64,000 nucleotides of DNA, taken from Lathyrus oleraceus (lineage: Eukaryota > Streptophyta > Magnoliopsida > Fabales > Fabaceae). Below are positions 1-8,996 of the stretch, one piece after another. Position numbers and translations under genes: made by a program. The notes beneath the pieces are model-generated. The model was not told the DNA's origin, ran no database searches, and was given only the letters and a program-made list of their open reading frames with translations. Every line of letters begins with the position of its first letter. The first letter of the stretch is position 1. Where the stretch lies: positions 90,702,944 to 90,766,943 of the forward strand of contig NC_066582.1 in the NCBI RefSeq assembly GCF_024323335.1, in the 5' to 3' direction.

Positions 1-1
1 T

Positions 2-310
2 GAACAGAGAAGGAAGCTAGATCCCAAAAGTGATGAAGGCGTATTTCTGGGATACTCCACTAACAGCAGAGCCTACAGAGTGTTCAACTACAGGACCAAT
101 GTCCTGATGCAATCCATAAATGTCATTGTGGATGATAAAGAGGAAGGAACCGATGTCATGGAGGATGTTGAAACATTCCTTGACAGTCCAACTAACAGTC
201 CAGTCAAGTCTGAAGAAGTACAGGAACCTCCTCCTGAATGTGAAGTAGATGCAACACCAAAGTGCCATCTATCAGAATTCAGAAAGACCACCCTAAGGAT
301 CTTAGCATAG
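2..310 (+). pseudogene. Copia-1 integrase C-terminal end (partial)
   Basis: In frame 2 the translation starts inside the integrase C-terminal region. It includes a LDPKSDEGVFLGYS segment followed by an AYRVFNYRT-type segment, the usual end of copia integrases, and then a variable acidic, proline-rich linker. The frame ends at a stop at 308-310, while the RT continues in frame 1 from about 244, so one base has been gained or lost in the 250-270 region, probably in the acaccaaag run. Integrase and RT are one polyprotein in copia elements, so this frameshift disables the copy. Gag, protease and the integrase core lie upstream of the window. Confidence 0.8.
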
Positions 311-1914
311 GGGATCCCACCAGTGGGGTAACTACCAGGTCAAGAGGAATAAACTCAAATTCCTGCTTTGTTTCCAAGGTTGAACCAAAGAATGTGAAAG
401 AAGCCCTGACTGATGAATACTGGATCATTGCCATGCAAGAGGAACTCGAGCAGTTCACAAGGCATGAAGTATGGGAGTTAGTTCCAAGACCTGAAGGGTC
501 CAACATCATTGGTACCAAGTGGATCTACAAAAACAAATCTGATGAGAAAGGAGTAATTACTAGAAATAAAGCAAGACTAGTAGCTCAAGGATACACTCAA
601 GTTGAAGGGGTAGACTTTGATGAGACATTTGCTCCTGTGGCTAGACTTGAGTCCATCAGATTGCTGTTGGGGGTAGCTTGCATCCTGAAGTTTAAGCTAT
701 TCCAAATGGATGTGAAGAGTGCATTCTTGAATGGCTACCTGAATGAAGAAGTCTATGTGGAACAACCCAAAGGGTTCTGTGATCCTAACCAACCTGAGCA
801 TGTATACAAGTTGAAGAAAGCCTTGTATGGGTTGAAGCAAGCACCCAGAGCTTGGTATGAAAGGTTAACCGAATTTCTGACCTCAAATGGATATAGAAAG
901 GGGGGCATAGATAAAACCTTGTTTGTGAAGGATGAAGAAGGCAAAATCATGATAGCTCAAATCTATGTTGATGATATAGTCTTTGGTGGAATGTCAGAAC
1001 AAATGGTTAAAAAATTTGTTCACCAGATGCAGTCTGAGTTTGAAATGAGTCTAGTGGGAGAACTGACCTATTTCCTTGGAATGCAAGTAAACCAAATGGA
1101 GGACTCTATGTTTCTCTCCCAAAGCAAGTATGCCAAGAACATAGTTAAGAAGTTTGGTATGGATAATGCCAGGCACAAGAGGACTCCTGCTCCCACTCAT
1201 CTGAAGTTAACCAAAGATGATGGAGGGCCTAGTGTTGATCAATGCCTGTACAGAAGCATGATAGGTAGTCTGCTGTATCTGACTGCAAGTAGACCTGACA
1301 TCTCTTATGCAGTTGGAGTGTGTGCCAGATACCAAGCAGAGCCCAAGGTGAGCCACTTGAATCAAGTCAAAAGGATTCTCAAGTACATCAATGGGACGTG
1401 TGACTATGGGATGCTGTATTCACATGGGTCTGAACCTGTCCTATCTGGGTACTGTGATGCTGATTGGGCTGGAAGTGCTGATGACAGAAAAAGCACATCA
1501 GGTGGATGTTTCTTCTTAGGAGAAAACCTCATATCGTGGTTCAGCAAGAAGCAGAATTGTGTCTCTCTGTCCACTGCAGAGGCTGAATACATAGCTGCTG
1601 GAAGCAGTTGCTCCCAACTGGTTTGGATGAAACAGATGCTCACTGAGTACAATGTCTCTCAAAATGTCATGACATTGTTCTGTGATAATCTCAGTGCCAT
1701 CAATATCTCCAAGAATCCCATCCAACACAGCAGGACCAAACATATTGACATTAGGCACCACTTCATCAGAGATCTGGTGGAAGACAAGGTGATCACTTTG
1801 GAACATGTAGCCACGGATCTTCAACTGGCTGACATATTTACAAAGGCTCTGGATGCTACTCAGTTTGAAAACTTAAGGAGCAAACTGGGAATATGTCTCT
1901 CTGAGACCTTATAG
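262..1914 (+). pseudogene. Copia-1 reverse transcriptase and RNase H
   Basis: About 550 codons without a stop encode the C-terminal half of a copia Pol polyprotein. The RT starts near residue 50 with the conserved W-x-A-M-Q-E-E-L segment, continues through LVAQGYTQ and QMDVKSAFLNG, and has the catalytic YVDDI motif near residue 240. Copia-type RNase H follows, with YCDADWAG, STAEAEY and FCDNLSAI as its acidic catalytic segments and the usual end LADIFTKAL. RT copies the element RNA and RNase H removes the template strand inside the particle. The frame opens after a stop at 241-243 and the upstream integrase is in another frame, so there is no genuine start; this is a frameshifted polyprotein. 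The enzyme domains look undamaged. Confidence 0.88.
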
Positions 1915-2567
1915 CAACCACTAATGTTGGGACTAAATTGTTTAATATCTCTGTCTATTAAACAATCTGTGCTAAGTTATGATTGGTCACCAGATCATAG
2001 CTATGCTACTTGTAACAAGGGTGGATACAAGAGGGTAAGGAGACACCCTACTGTGAGAAGGCCAATGTACCTGCAGGAGTTCAAGGATGTTGTTCATGCA
2101 GGAGTGGTTCTGGATGTCAGAAATAAAATCAGGGCATTTGATATGGTGGTACCTACTGTAAAGCAAAAGTGGGTGATTACTTGATCGAAGCTGTGAAGCA
2201 AGATCAAGGGGATGTTAACTTGGTTGAAACTGTGAAGTAAAACCAAGTCTGGAACTCTGTCATTGTGCTCTTGCTATGTTGTTGGCTTTGGCAACATTTT
2301 TGACAAAAAGGGGGAGTAATAACCACCCCTGACAACAGACCACCCCTGACAACAGACTCTCATGACAGATCTGAAGATTCCCTCCCCTGCAGCAACTGTG
2401 TGTGTGCTGCTGTGTGAAGTTGTTATTTAACTTCCATGTGTGTGAGTGTGCTGCCACTCTGAGTGTATTAGCTAGTATTTTTTCCTGCTAGGTGTGTGAT
2501 TCCGCTGCTATGAACTCTGTTATGGGGATCAAAGTGTTTTAGCCAAAAATTTTCCAAAGGGGGAGTT
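1915..2567 (+). other. Copia-1 3' untranslated region with two PPT-like tracts
   Basis: There is no convincing protein here; an 86-codon frame at 1924-2184 has no recognisable motif. There is a short direct repeat of a ccacccctgacaacagac unit near 2325-2358. An aaaaaggggga tract near 2305-2315 resembles a polypurine tract, and a second purine tract, aaagggggag at 2557-2565, abuts the LTR and is the functional PPT candidate. Several PPT-like tracts are a known feature of Sireviruses. Confidence 0.7.
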
Positions 2568-2687
2568 TGTAGGTGTTTAATTGGCTGCATTATATGGTAA
2601 AACACTAATGTCTTGACTGATGTCATAACATGTATGTGTGACTACATTGTAGTTACTGCAGGACTAGCTAACACAGGATTTATTGAA

Positions 2688-3122
2688 TGTCAAACTGGAT
2701 GTTGTGACACTCATACCTGTTAACAGATACTAAGGAATAGAACAGCAGGAGTTCTGTTAGAACTTAGTATTCATTTGCAGTCTGGTTATCAAGGAAGAAC
2801 CAGACCTGGCATAAGGCCTATTGACTGAATGTCAAACGGGATGTTGTGACATTCATCATTGACAGCAGCTACTGAAGATTAGGCAGAGTGGTGTTCTGCT
2901 ATACTTCAGCATGTAACTTAGTTTGGTCTTTAAGAGAATAACAGAACTAACTTAAGGCCAAATGTGTAAATATTAAGTTGGACACTTTGACATTTATTAA
3001 TGTAAGTTGTTACTGTAGTATGGTCATTTTGATCATGTACAGGTCAGCAGAATTGTACAGTCTGTTTTCTGGAAAAACAGACTCAGCATATGGACCTTGA
3101 TGTCAAGCTGAATGTCGTGACA
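2688..3122 (+). repeat. Palindromic repeats in the U3 of the copia-1 LTR
   Basis: A 22-bp imperfect palindrome with arms TGTCA and TGACA occurs at 2688-2709, 2830-2851 and 3101-3122, with a decayed copy at about 2975-2992. Spacing is about 125-145 bp and the DNA between copies is also loosely repeated (cagcagnnnnnctgtt-like segments). Repeated palindromes upstream of the TATA box are typical of Sirevirus LTRs and may bind a transcription factor; that role is inference. Confidence 0.7.
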
Positions 3123-3359
3123 TTCATGCCTGACAGCATATGCTAAATTGTAGGTTGTTCAGTTTTCTGTTTCAGCTTTTTCTCAGGCTATTCTTTAGGG
3201 ATTCAACAGCTGAGAGAAAATCCAGGAAATCAACAACCAAGCTACATTCAATGAACCTAACAAATAGCCTATTCGTTAGTAACCTAAATGTTGAATTTAT
3301 GGGAACTTGAGTGACCTTAAATTCAGGAGAATACAGGTGCAAAAGCCCAGGTGCTGCAA

Positions 3360-3367
3360 TATAAAAA
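3360..3367 (+). promoter_or_regulatory. TATA box of the copia-1 LTR
   Basis: A tataaaaa box lies about 190 bp after the last palindrome and about 590 bp before the LTR end. This is a sensible place for the U3/R boundary, with transcription expected to start near 3390-3400. Confidence 0.6.
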
Positions 3368-3950
3368 GGAAGGCGTTCCTTCATTCAGTTTCAGGGATTT
3401 TGAGGCGTGAAGATTAAGTGTGTCCATCATACTTCACTGCTGTATTTTGTGAGTCTTGTATTAGACGTATCTTGTAAGCCAAGCCATTATCAAGTAGATG
3501 ATAGCTTTGGCATAGGGTGTTCATTGAGTTGTAAGTGTTGTGTCACTCAAAGCTTTTAAGCGTGAGTGCTGTGTATCTTGATTTAAGCTGTGAAGCATAA
3601 TCAAGAGTTGTTTTTGAAGTGTGACTTCAAAGTGTCTTTAATATCACTGAGGTTATTGAGGGGGAGTGAGTAGGAACTCTGATCTTAGTGTAAGATTGAA
3701 ATTGCATTGGGTAGGGATTAAGTGATAAGTTGTAAACGGGTGAGTTTAGCTTTGAATTGATACTACTAATAGTGGATTTCCTCCCTGGCTTGGTAGCCCC
3801 CAGACGTAGGTCATGTTGGACTGAACTGGGTGAACAACTACTTGTGTTATTTACTGCACTTACTGTTAAGTTCTGCATAATCCCTGTCTGTGCAGAATTG
3901 GATGTCATAACAACCAGTGTGACATCCAAAGTCTGATAACTAGAATTTCA

Positions 3951-4084
3951 CAACATATTAATCCAACTTGTCACCCTCGTGTGATCAAAACTCTTTTCAG
4001 AAAGAACACTGTTTAATCCTTTCTAATGCGCACAACAAACTAGTGCTTAAGCCTCCGCCGAGAGTAGACAAGCCAGCGTTTAGC
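3951..4084 (+). repeat. Fragment of an Ogre LTR (element A family)
   Basis: These 134 bp match 27028-27161 in the element A 3' LTR base for base. The fragment is bounded by the copia-1 LTR end on the left and by copia-2 on the right, meeting copia-2 at a shared agc. It is best read as what is left of element A's own 5' LTR after two copia insertions and a deletion. Confidence 0.8.
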
Positions 4085-4356
4085 TAGAAGATCTTCAAAT
4101 CTTTGAGAGTAACATTCCTATCCTTTGTGATAATACTGCTGCTATTTGTTTGAGTAAGAATCCTATTCTACATTCCAGAGCCAAACACATAGAAATTAAA
4201 CATCATTTTATTAGAGACTATGTTCAGAAAGGAATAGTAACGCTGAAGTTCATTGATACAGAACATCAATGGGCAGATATCTTTACTAAGCCTCTGGCTG
4301 AAGATAGATTTCGTTTTATATTAGAAAATCTGAACATTAAAAACTGCCCTGAGTAA
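4083..4356 (+). pseudogene. Copia-2 upstream copy: RNase H C-terminal end
   Basis: This reads in frame as the last part of copia RNase H, from the segment before LCDNTAAICLSKNP through HIEIKHHFIRDYV to the end ADIFTKPLAE, followed by a stop at 4354-4356. It equals 13491-13764 in the full element. Everything upstream (gag, protease, integrase, RT) is missing, and at 4084 the sequence changes to Ogre LTR. Confidence 0.9.
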
Positions 4357-4714
4357 AATTTGGCTCTGAACATGTAAAATGAGAATCTGATAAAAACAAA
4401 TACACTTCTGCCTCTGACTCTGATACTTCTACCAAGTTAAGAAGATATCTGAGTTAGAAATCTTCAGAAATCCTTTGGTATTCCTGAAGATCAGATACAT
4501 CAACACGTGGGGAACATGCGTCTAACCCTAGAACTTCTAGACAGCTGTCAAAAGAAATCAAAGGTCAGAACGCTTGAAATCTCCTCGAGCAGTGTGCTTA
4601 CTGTTGGGATTAGACATTCATTAATGAGCTGTAATCATTTTTCCCCAAACGTGCCATTTTGAGTTTTGTGCTAACGCTGGTATGTGTGTCGTTTTGCATG
4701 CGTTTTTACTTAGG

Positions 4715-4780
4715 TATATAAACACTTTTCTCACATTTCACACACTTATCACTTTCACTCACTCTTAAACCCTAAACCCT
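4715..4780 (+). promoter_or_regulatory. Internal promoter before the accessory ORF: TATA box plus telo-box
   Basis: A tatataaa box (4715-4722) is followed 44 bp later by aaaccctaaaccct (4767-4780), two overlapping telo-box motifs known from promoters of plant growth and translation genes. A CT-rich leader then runs to the ATG at 4839. TATA, telo-box and a pyrimidine-rich 5' UTR in this order resemble a plant pol II gene promoter rather than retrotransposon internal sequence. Transcription from here would express the ORF at 4839 separately from gag-pol. The function is inferred. Confidence 0.55.
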
Positions 4781-4838
4781 CTCTCGAAGTTTTCTCTGCA
4801 ACTCCTTCAGTTCTTCATCTTCTTCATCAATTTTCTTC

Positions 4839-7334
4839 ATGAATCCTCAAGAGCAAGAAGTTTTTAACTTCTCCCAACAAATGGAAGCCGCTTCTAATCC
4901 CCAAACCTCAAACACTCAAACACCCATGGTTATAGACGTTACCACGACCCCAGTCTACAAAGAACCTCACATTCTTGAACGTGAACAACACATAAACCTT
5001 TCAACTCCCCTTGAAGGTTTAGATGTACTGTGTGAATCGCTGGTAGATTTTGAGAATTTAAGAAGAAACGGTGTTGATCTTACTGAAGATCTTCGCAAGC
5101 AAGGTTGGGAAACCTACTTCGACAGGCTTTATGGTCCAATCTATCCTCTTCTGGTGAAGGAATTCTGGAGATGTGCAGATGCTGATGACCAGTTCATTGT
5201 CTCGTTTGTTCTGGGTGTGAAGATTGTCATCACTGAAGCATCAATTGCTTCCTTGCTAAACATGGAGAAAGCTGGAGGTAAAAGGATTTACAACATTCCT
5301 CCAAGGTCCAAGCGCATCACAGAAGTCATTAACCCTACAATCTTCAAAGCAAATGTTGAAGGAAACCCCTCTAAGAACAAGGAGCTTCATCAGAACCTCC
5401 GAGTTTGGCTGAAGATTATTCTGGGAACAATCCATCATCGTCCAGCCTCCAACTCTTCAGATTACATAAATGCTGATCAGAAATGCATCCTTTACTGTAT
5501 TCAGAAGGGTATCCCGATCAACCTCCCTGTTCTTCTCTTCAGATATCTGAGGGATTCAGTCAGAGAAACGAGGAATAACATGAAGCCCAGATCCTACATT
5601 CCTCTGGGTAGATTGCTCTCTGACATCTTCATTGAGCATGGGCTGGTAGATGCTCTGGAGAAGACCAGATGTATGGATGATCTGGCAATTGATGTGGGAA
5701 AGCCTCTGAATGCCAAAAATCTGAGGAGTATGGGAATCATCAAAGACATCAGAGTCAAGCCCACTATGGATGTGACCTGGGAAGCTCTGAAGGATCAGAG
5801 GAAGATGCCTCATGGCCTTGAAAGGTTCTTCAAGAATGAACCCAGAGATGCCATTGCTATCTACCTTCAGGATCGTCTGGATGAAGGCATTGATATTTCT
5901 GATTTCCGCCTTGAAGACTGTCTGGACTGTGTAGAAGATTTGGTCAGATACAAAAGAGGTCTTTCTGAGAAGAAGATAGCTGAGGAAGCAAGGAAGGAAA
6001 AGAAAGCCAGACTTGGAGAAACCTCTGGCACCAAAGCTTCAGCACCTCTGAATGTCTCTTCTGGTAAGTCTATTCCTCCTGTCTCTTCTGAATCTATAAT
6101 GGCTTCCTCTAACCCTCTCTCCTCTCAACCAATATTTACAACCTCTGAAATCCCTCCTTCAACCATCAGAACCTCTCAACCTCCACTTGTTCTAAAAATT
6201 GCTCGAAATTTCACAACAACCTCTGACCCTAATCAACTATATCACCACAGCTCTTCCTCATCCTCTGAATATGAATCACCCCCTTACCTTTCCCCTTCTT
6301 CTGACCAAGAGTTCTCTGACCAAGAGTCCTCTGACCAAGAACACTCTGACCCAAACTCCCCAACAATAGCTGAAATTTATGCTAAAAATTTCGCTCCACA
6401 ACCCTCAAGACAATCTGAAGTAACCTCACCCCTCCAAACTTCACTTCCACCACAACAAACAACAACCTTACCCTCTGAAACTCAACCATCTGATCCCTTC
6501 ACCTCTAATATCACTCCACCATTTATTCCCGCTGTACCTGGACCAGACTCTGACCCTTTAGACCTAAATCCACTATATGCTTCATCCCCTAGTCTTCAAC
6601 CAGACGCAGATTCTGAACTTCAAGCAGAATCTGAACCTCAACAAACTGAACCTCAACCTCTAAATCTCAGCCCTCAAAACTCTCCACCTCATTCACCTGA
6701 ACCTGAACCTGAACTTACCATACCTACCCTTGAGGAGGCCATTATACAGGTTGCAGAAGCTTCAGTCCAGAAGATCAAGTCTCTGGCTAAAAACTCTGAA
6801 GTTAGTGATGATCCTAAATCTGTTAGGACACACTGGAACAGAGTCATTAGTTGGATGACCTCTGAGTCTTATAGGCTGAAGAGTATCTCTGAACAAGTCA
6901 GAAATGGCTACATCAGAGACTCTGAGGAAAGACTCCAAGAGAGACTGGCTAGAGAAGCTGAGGCCAGAAGGTTAGAGGAGGAAAGATTGGCTAGGGAAGC
7001 TGAGGAAGAAGCAAAGAGGTTGGAAGAAGAACGCCTGGCAAAGGAAGCAGAACTTCTAAGGATTCAGGAAGCTGAAGCCAAGGCTCAGGCAGATGCAGAA
7101 GCCCAAGCTGCTGCTGAAGCTGAAGCTCAGCAGGCTCTGATTCAGGGGGAGTCTTCCTCTGCGATCCCTCTGATTCTTAACACTCTGAAAGAGATAAAGC
7201 AAGATCAGCAAGAGATCAAGAAAGATCAGAATGAGCTTCGTGCCAGGATGGACAAGCAAGATGCTTTGAATGAAAACATCCAGAACATGTTTGCCATGTT
7301 GCTTCAGAGACTTCCTCAACCTCCAAACCCTTAG
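4839..7334 (+). CDS. Sirevirus accessory (so-called envelope-like) protein, intact copy
   Basis: This intact 831-codon ORF starts at ATG 4839 just after the CT-rich leader. Residues about 45-320 form a globular domain containing YPLLVKEFW and a VKIVITEASIASLLN segment, resembling the plant transposon/plant mobile domain type of protein (recognised by eye). Residues about 380-640 are rich in Ser, Pro, Thr and Glu with repeated SDQE and EP units. Residues about 690-765 are Glu/Arg/Ala-rich heptads, a strong coiled coil, followed by a Lys/Asp/Gln segment. Such ORFs after pol in SIRE elements have been called envelope-like, but I see no signal peptide, transmembrane segment or fusion-peptide-like stretch, so a membrane role is not supported. 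It is intact here although the element around it is truncated. Confidence 0.8.
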   Translation: MNPQEQEVFNFSQQMEAASNPQTSNTQTPMVIDVTTTPVYKEPHILEREQHINLSTPLEGLDVLCESLVDFENLRRNGVDLTEDLRKQGWETYFDRLYGPIYPLLVKEFWRCADADDQFIVSFVLGVKIVITEASIASLLNMEKAGGKRIYNIPPRSKRITEVINPTIFKANVEGNPSKNKELHQNLRVWLKIILGTIHHRPASNSSDYINADQKCILYCIQKGIPINLPVLLFRYLRDSVRETRNNMKPRSYIPLGRLLSDIFIEHGLVDALEKTRCMDDLAIDVGKPLNAKNLRSMGIIKDIRVKPTMDVTWEALKDQRKMPHGLERFFKNEPRDAIAIYLQDRLDEGIDISDFRLEDCLDCVEDLVRYKRGLSEKKIAEEARKEKKARLGETSGTKASAPLNVSSGKSIPPVSSESIMASSNPLSSQPIFTTSEIPPSTIRTSQPPLVLKIARNFTTTSDPNQLYHHSSSSSSEYESPPYLSPSSDQEFSDQESSDQEHSDPNSPTIAEIYAKNFAPQPSRQSEVTSPLQTSLPPQQTTTLPSETQPSDPFTSNITPPFIPAVPGPDSDPLDLNPLYASSPSLQPDADSELQAESEPQQTEPQPLNLSPQNSPPHSPEPEPELTIPTLEEAIIQVAEASVQKIKSLAKNSEVSDDPKSVRTHWNRVISWMTSESYRLKSISEQVRNGYIRDSEERLQERLAREAEARRLEEERLAREAEEEAKRLEEERLAKEAELLRIQEAEAKAQADAEAQAAAEAEAQQALIQGESSSAIPLILNTLKEIKQDQQEIKKDQNELRARMDKQDALNENIQNMFAMLLQRLPQPPNP

Positions 7335-7831
7335 GCACTTAGGATTTATTTTGTTTGCTTGCCTAGTGTTTTTGCTTCTGTCTTATTTTTAGCTCTGATA
7401 TTCGTCTTTGAATCTGATGTTTTGACTGTTGTTTGCCTTTGTGCTTTTTAATGAAGTGTTTTTCTCTTTATTATTCTTTTTATTTTTTATGCCTTTTTGA
7501 TTATGCCAAAAAGGGGAGAAATTATTAATAGCTCTGATGAAAATTATGTCTAAAACCTTAAGCATTCTGCAACAATTATAGAAATAGTTCTGATATAAAT
7601 AGTTCTGATATAAATAGCTCTGATTAAATAATAGCTCTGATTAAATAACTCTAACATTAAAATTAAGATATTGCAGAAAGTTTTCAGAAATCTTATTGCT
7701 TGGAAAGCTCTGGTAAGAACTTCTGAACTCCCTAGCGCTAACTCAGGGGGAGCTTTTGTCTATCTGATCTAATATTTTTCATGTTTCATCTGATAATTTT
7801 ATTTGTTTTGTCATCATCAAAAAGGGGAGAT
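7335..7831 (+). other. Copia-2 3' untranslated region with three PPT-like tracts
   Basis: This non-coding AT-rich sequence contains a cluster of tctgatataaatag/ctctgattaaata repeats near 7590-7650. Purine tracts occur near 7505 (aaaaaggggaga), 7745 (cagggggagc) and 7819-7830 (aaaaaggggaga), the last abutting the LTR. Multiple PPTs fit a Sirevirus. In this copy the first and last tracts have four G where the downstream copy has five. Confidence 0.7.
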
Positions 7832-8913
7832 TGTAAGAACAAAAATTGTTCTACAACAGATTCCATGATTTTGATGATAACAAAGGATGAAACCAAAAAT
7901 GGCACCCTAACGAAAAGTTTCTAAGTGTGCAGGGTTCTAAAGAAAGAAGAAACAAATCTGATGATGTCATCAGATGCAAAACAAGATCAGATGCAAAATC
8001 TCAAGTATCAGAAGCATCTAAAGTGGAATCTCGTTTCAAGAAGCTCTGACTCTGGACAAAACTACAAAGTATCAGAAGCATCTGAACATGAAGTAAAGTC
8101 TAGAAGCTCTGACTCTGAACAAATGCCTTCTGTAAATTCTGAAGTTATCAGCGCCATCTGAACTTTCAAGGGATAACATCAGAAGCCAGTTTCTCCAGAT
8201 ACACAAAGACTCTAATCAGAATTGTTAATCATGATGAAGTAACGTTTAAGCCAAGTTAAAGTTCTGCAAATGGATTTCCTCAATTAGAAAGAGACGTTAA
8301 TCTCCACTTCCAAGAGAGAAGATACTAATTGTGGTAAGTAGTCACTTCTAAGAGAAAAAGTCTACTGCAGAAGCTATTAATGGAATGGCGTAACTACATC
8401 TCAATATCCAACAGATTCAACGCTACTTCAACTCTACTTCAACTCCTATAAATAGAGAAGAAATCAACATTCAGTTAGCAAGAAATCACTAGCCAAAACT
8501 ATACTGAAATTATATCACGCTCAAGAAAAACATCTTTGTTCTTCAAAGATTTTCACTAAGCTTTTGCTTATCAAGTGAAAAATTTGTTCTTAAGTTTGTA
8601 ATATTTGCTTTCTTAGAAGCACTCTAGATTACACATCTTGTATCTTATTTTTATTTGATTTCCTCAAGTGACTCTTTGTAGTCTGTAGACTTGAGAGGAC
8701 TAAGAGATTTTCTTCTCTCTTAGGGGTTGTTTGTAATCTTTCAAGATTAGTGGATTAAGTCCTTGTTGAAGGCGAAATCACCTTGGCCGGGTGGACTGGA
8801 GTAGCTTTGTGTTATAAGCGAACCAGTATAAAATCATTGTGTGATTTCATTTTGCAAAAGCGCTTATTTTTCAAACAATTCAAACCCCCCCTTTCTTGTT
8901 TTTCTCACCTTCA
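7832..8913 (+). repeat. Copia-2 shared (middle) LTR
   Basis: The LTR is 1082 bp with ends tgtaagaac and ccttca. It is preceded by a PPT and followed by a PBS, so it acts as 3' LTR of the truncated left unit and 5' LTR of the full unit. It differs from the LTR at 17240-18321 at about two positions (ctt-ctg/ctt-ttg and agg-gat/aga-gat contexts). It contains repeated agaagctctgactctg and tatcagaagcatct motifs in U3. Confidence 0.9.
8447..8454 (+). promoter_or_regulatory. TATA box of the copia-2 5' LTR
   Basis: A tataaata box lies 616 bp into the LTR, which would place the transcript start near 8480 and leave about 430 bp of R-U5. The same box is at 17855-17862 in the downstream LTR. Confidence 0.7.
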
Positions 8914-8915
8914 AT

Positions 8916-8927
8916 TGGTATCAGAGC
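8916..8927 (+). other. Primer binding site (initiator Met tRNA)
   Basis: tggtatcagagc, two bases after the LTR end, is complementary to the 3' end of plant initiator methionine tRNA. This is the usual copia primer site for minus-strand DNA synthesis. Confidence 0.9.
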
Positions 8928-8996
8928 TTCGGCTCTGTTATTGATTTTCAAATCAAACACTTAACCGTGTAGAGAGATCCAGTGCGAGAAAAACAA

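Larger units (their letters stand above)
1..3950 (+). mobile_element. Ty1/copia Sirevirus (copia-1), 3' half
   Basis: The window opens inside a copia element and contains its integrase C-terminus, RT, RNase H, a short 3' untranslated stretch, the polypurine tract and a complete 3' LTR. The copia order (integrase before RT), the RT and RNase H motifs, two PPT-like tracts and palindromic repeats in the LTR fit the Sirevirus (SIRE/Maximus) lineage. Unlike copia-2 it has only about 650 bp between pol and LTR, so it has no downstream accessory ORF. It ends at 3950 against Ogre LTR sequence, which it evidently entered. The 5' half and 5' LTR lie outside the window, so its target duplication cannot be checked. 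Confidence 0.85.
2568..3950 (+). repeat. Copia-1 3' LTR
   Basis: The LTR starts with tgtaggtg directly after the purine tract and ends with tttca just before the Ogre LTR sequence at 3951, giving the TG...CA ends of an LTR and a length of 1383 bp. The right boundary is fixed by the exact match of 3951-4084 to 27028-27161. A TATA box lies at 3360-3367, giving a U3 of about 800 bp. Its 5' partner is not in the window. Confidence 0.8.

Noticed and set aside
1924..2184. 86-codon ORF after copia-1 pol
   Set aside because: No similarity to the accessory ORF of copia-2 and no motif; lies in the 3' untranslated part.
4767..4780. Telomere repeat or chromosome-end signal
   Set aside because: Only two telomere-like units; better explained as a promoter telo-box.
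7925..8161. 78-codon ORF in the copia-2 LTR, also at 17333
   Set aside because: Made of the repeated agaagctctgactctg units of U3; not a protein gene.
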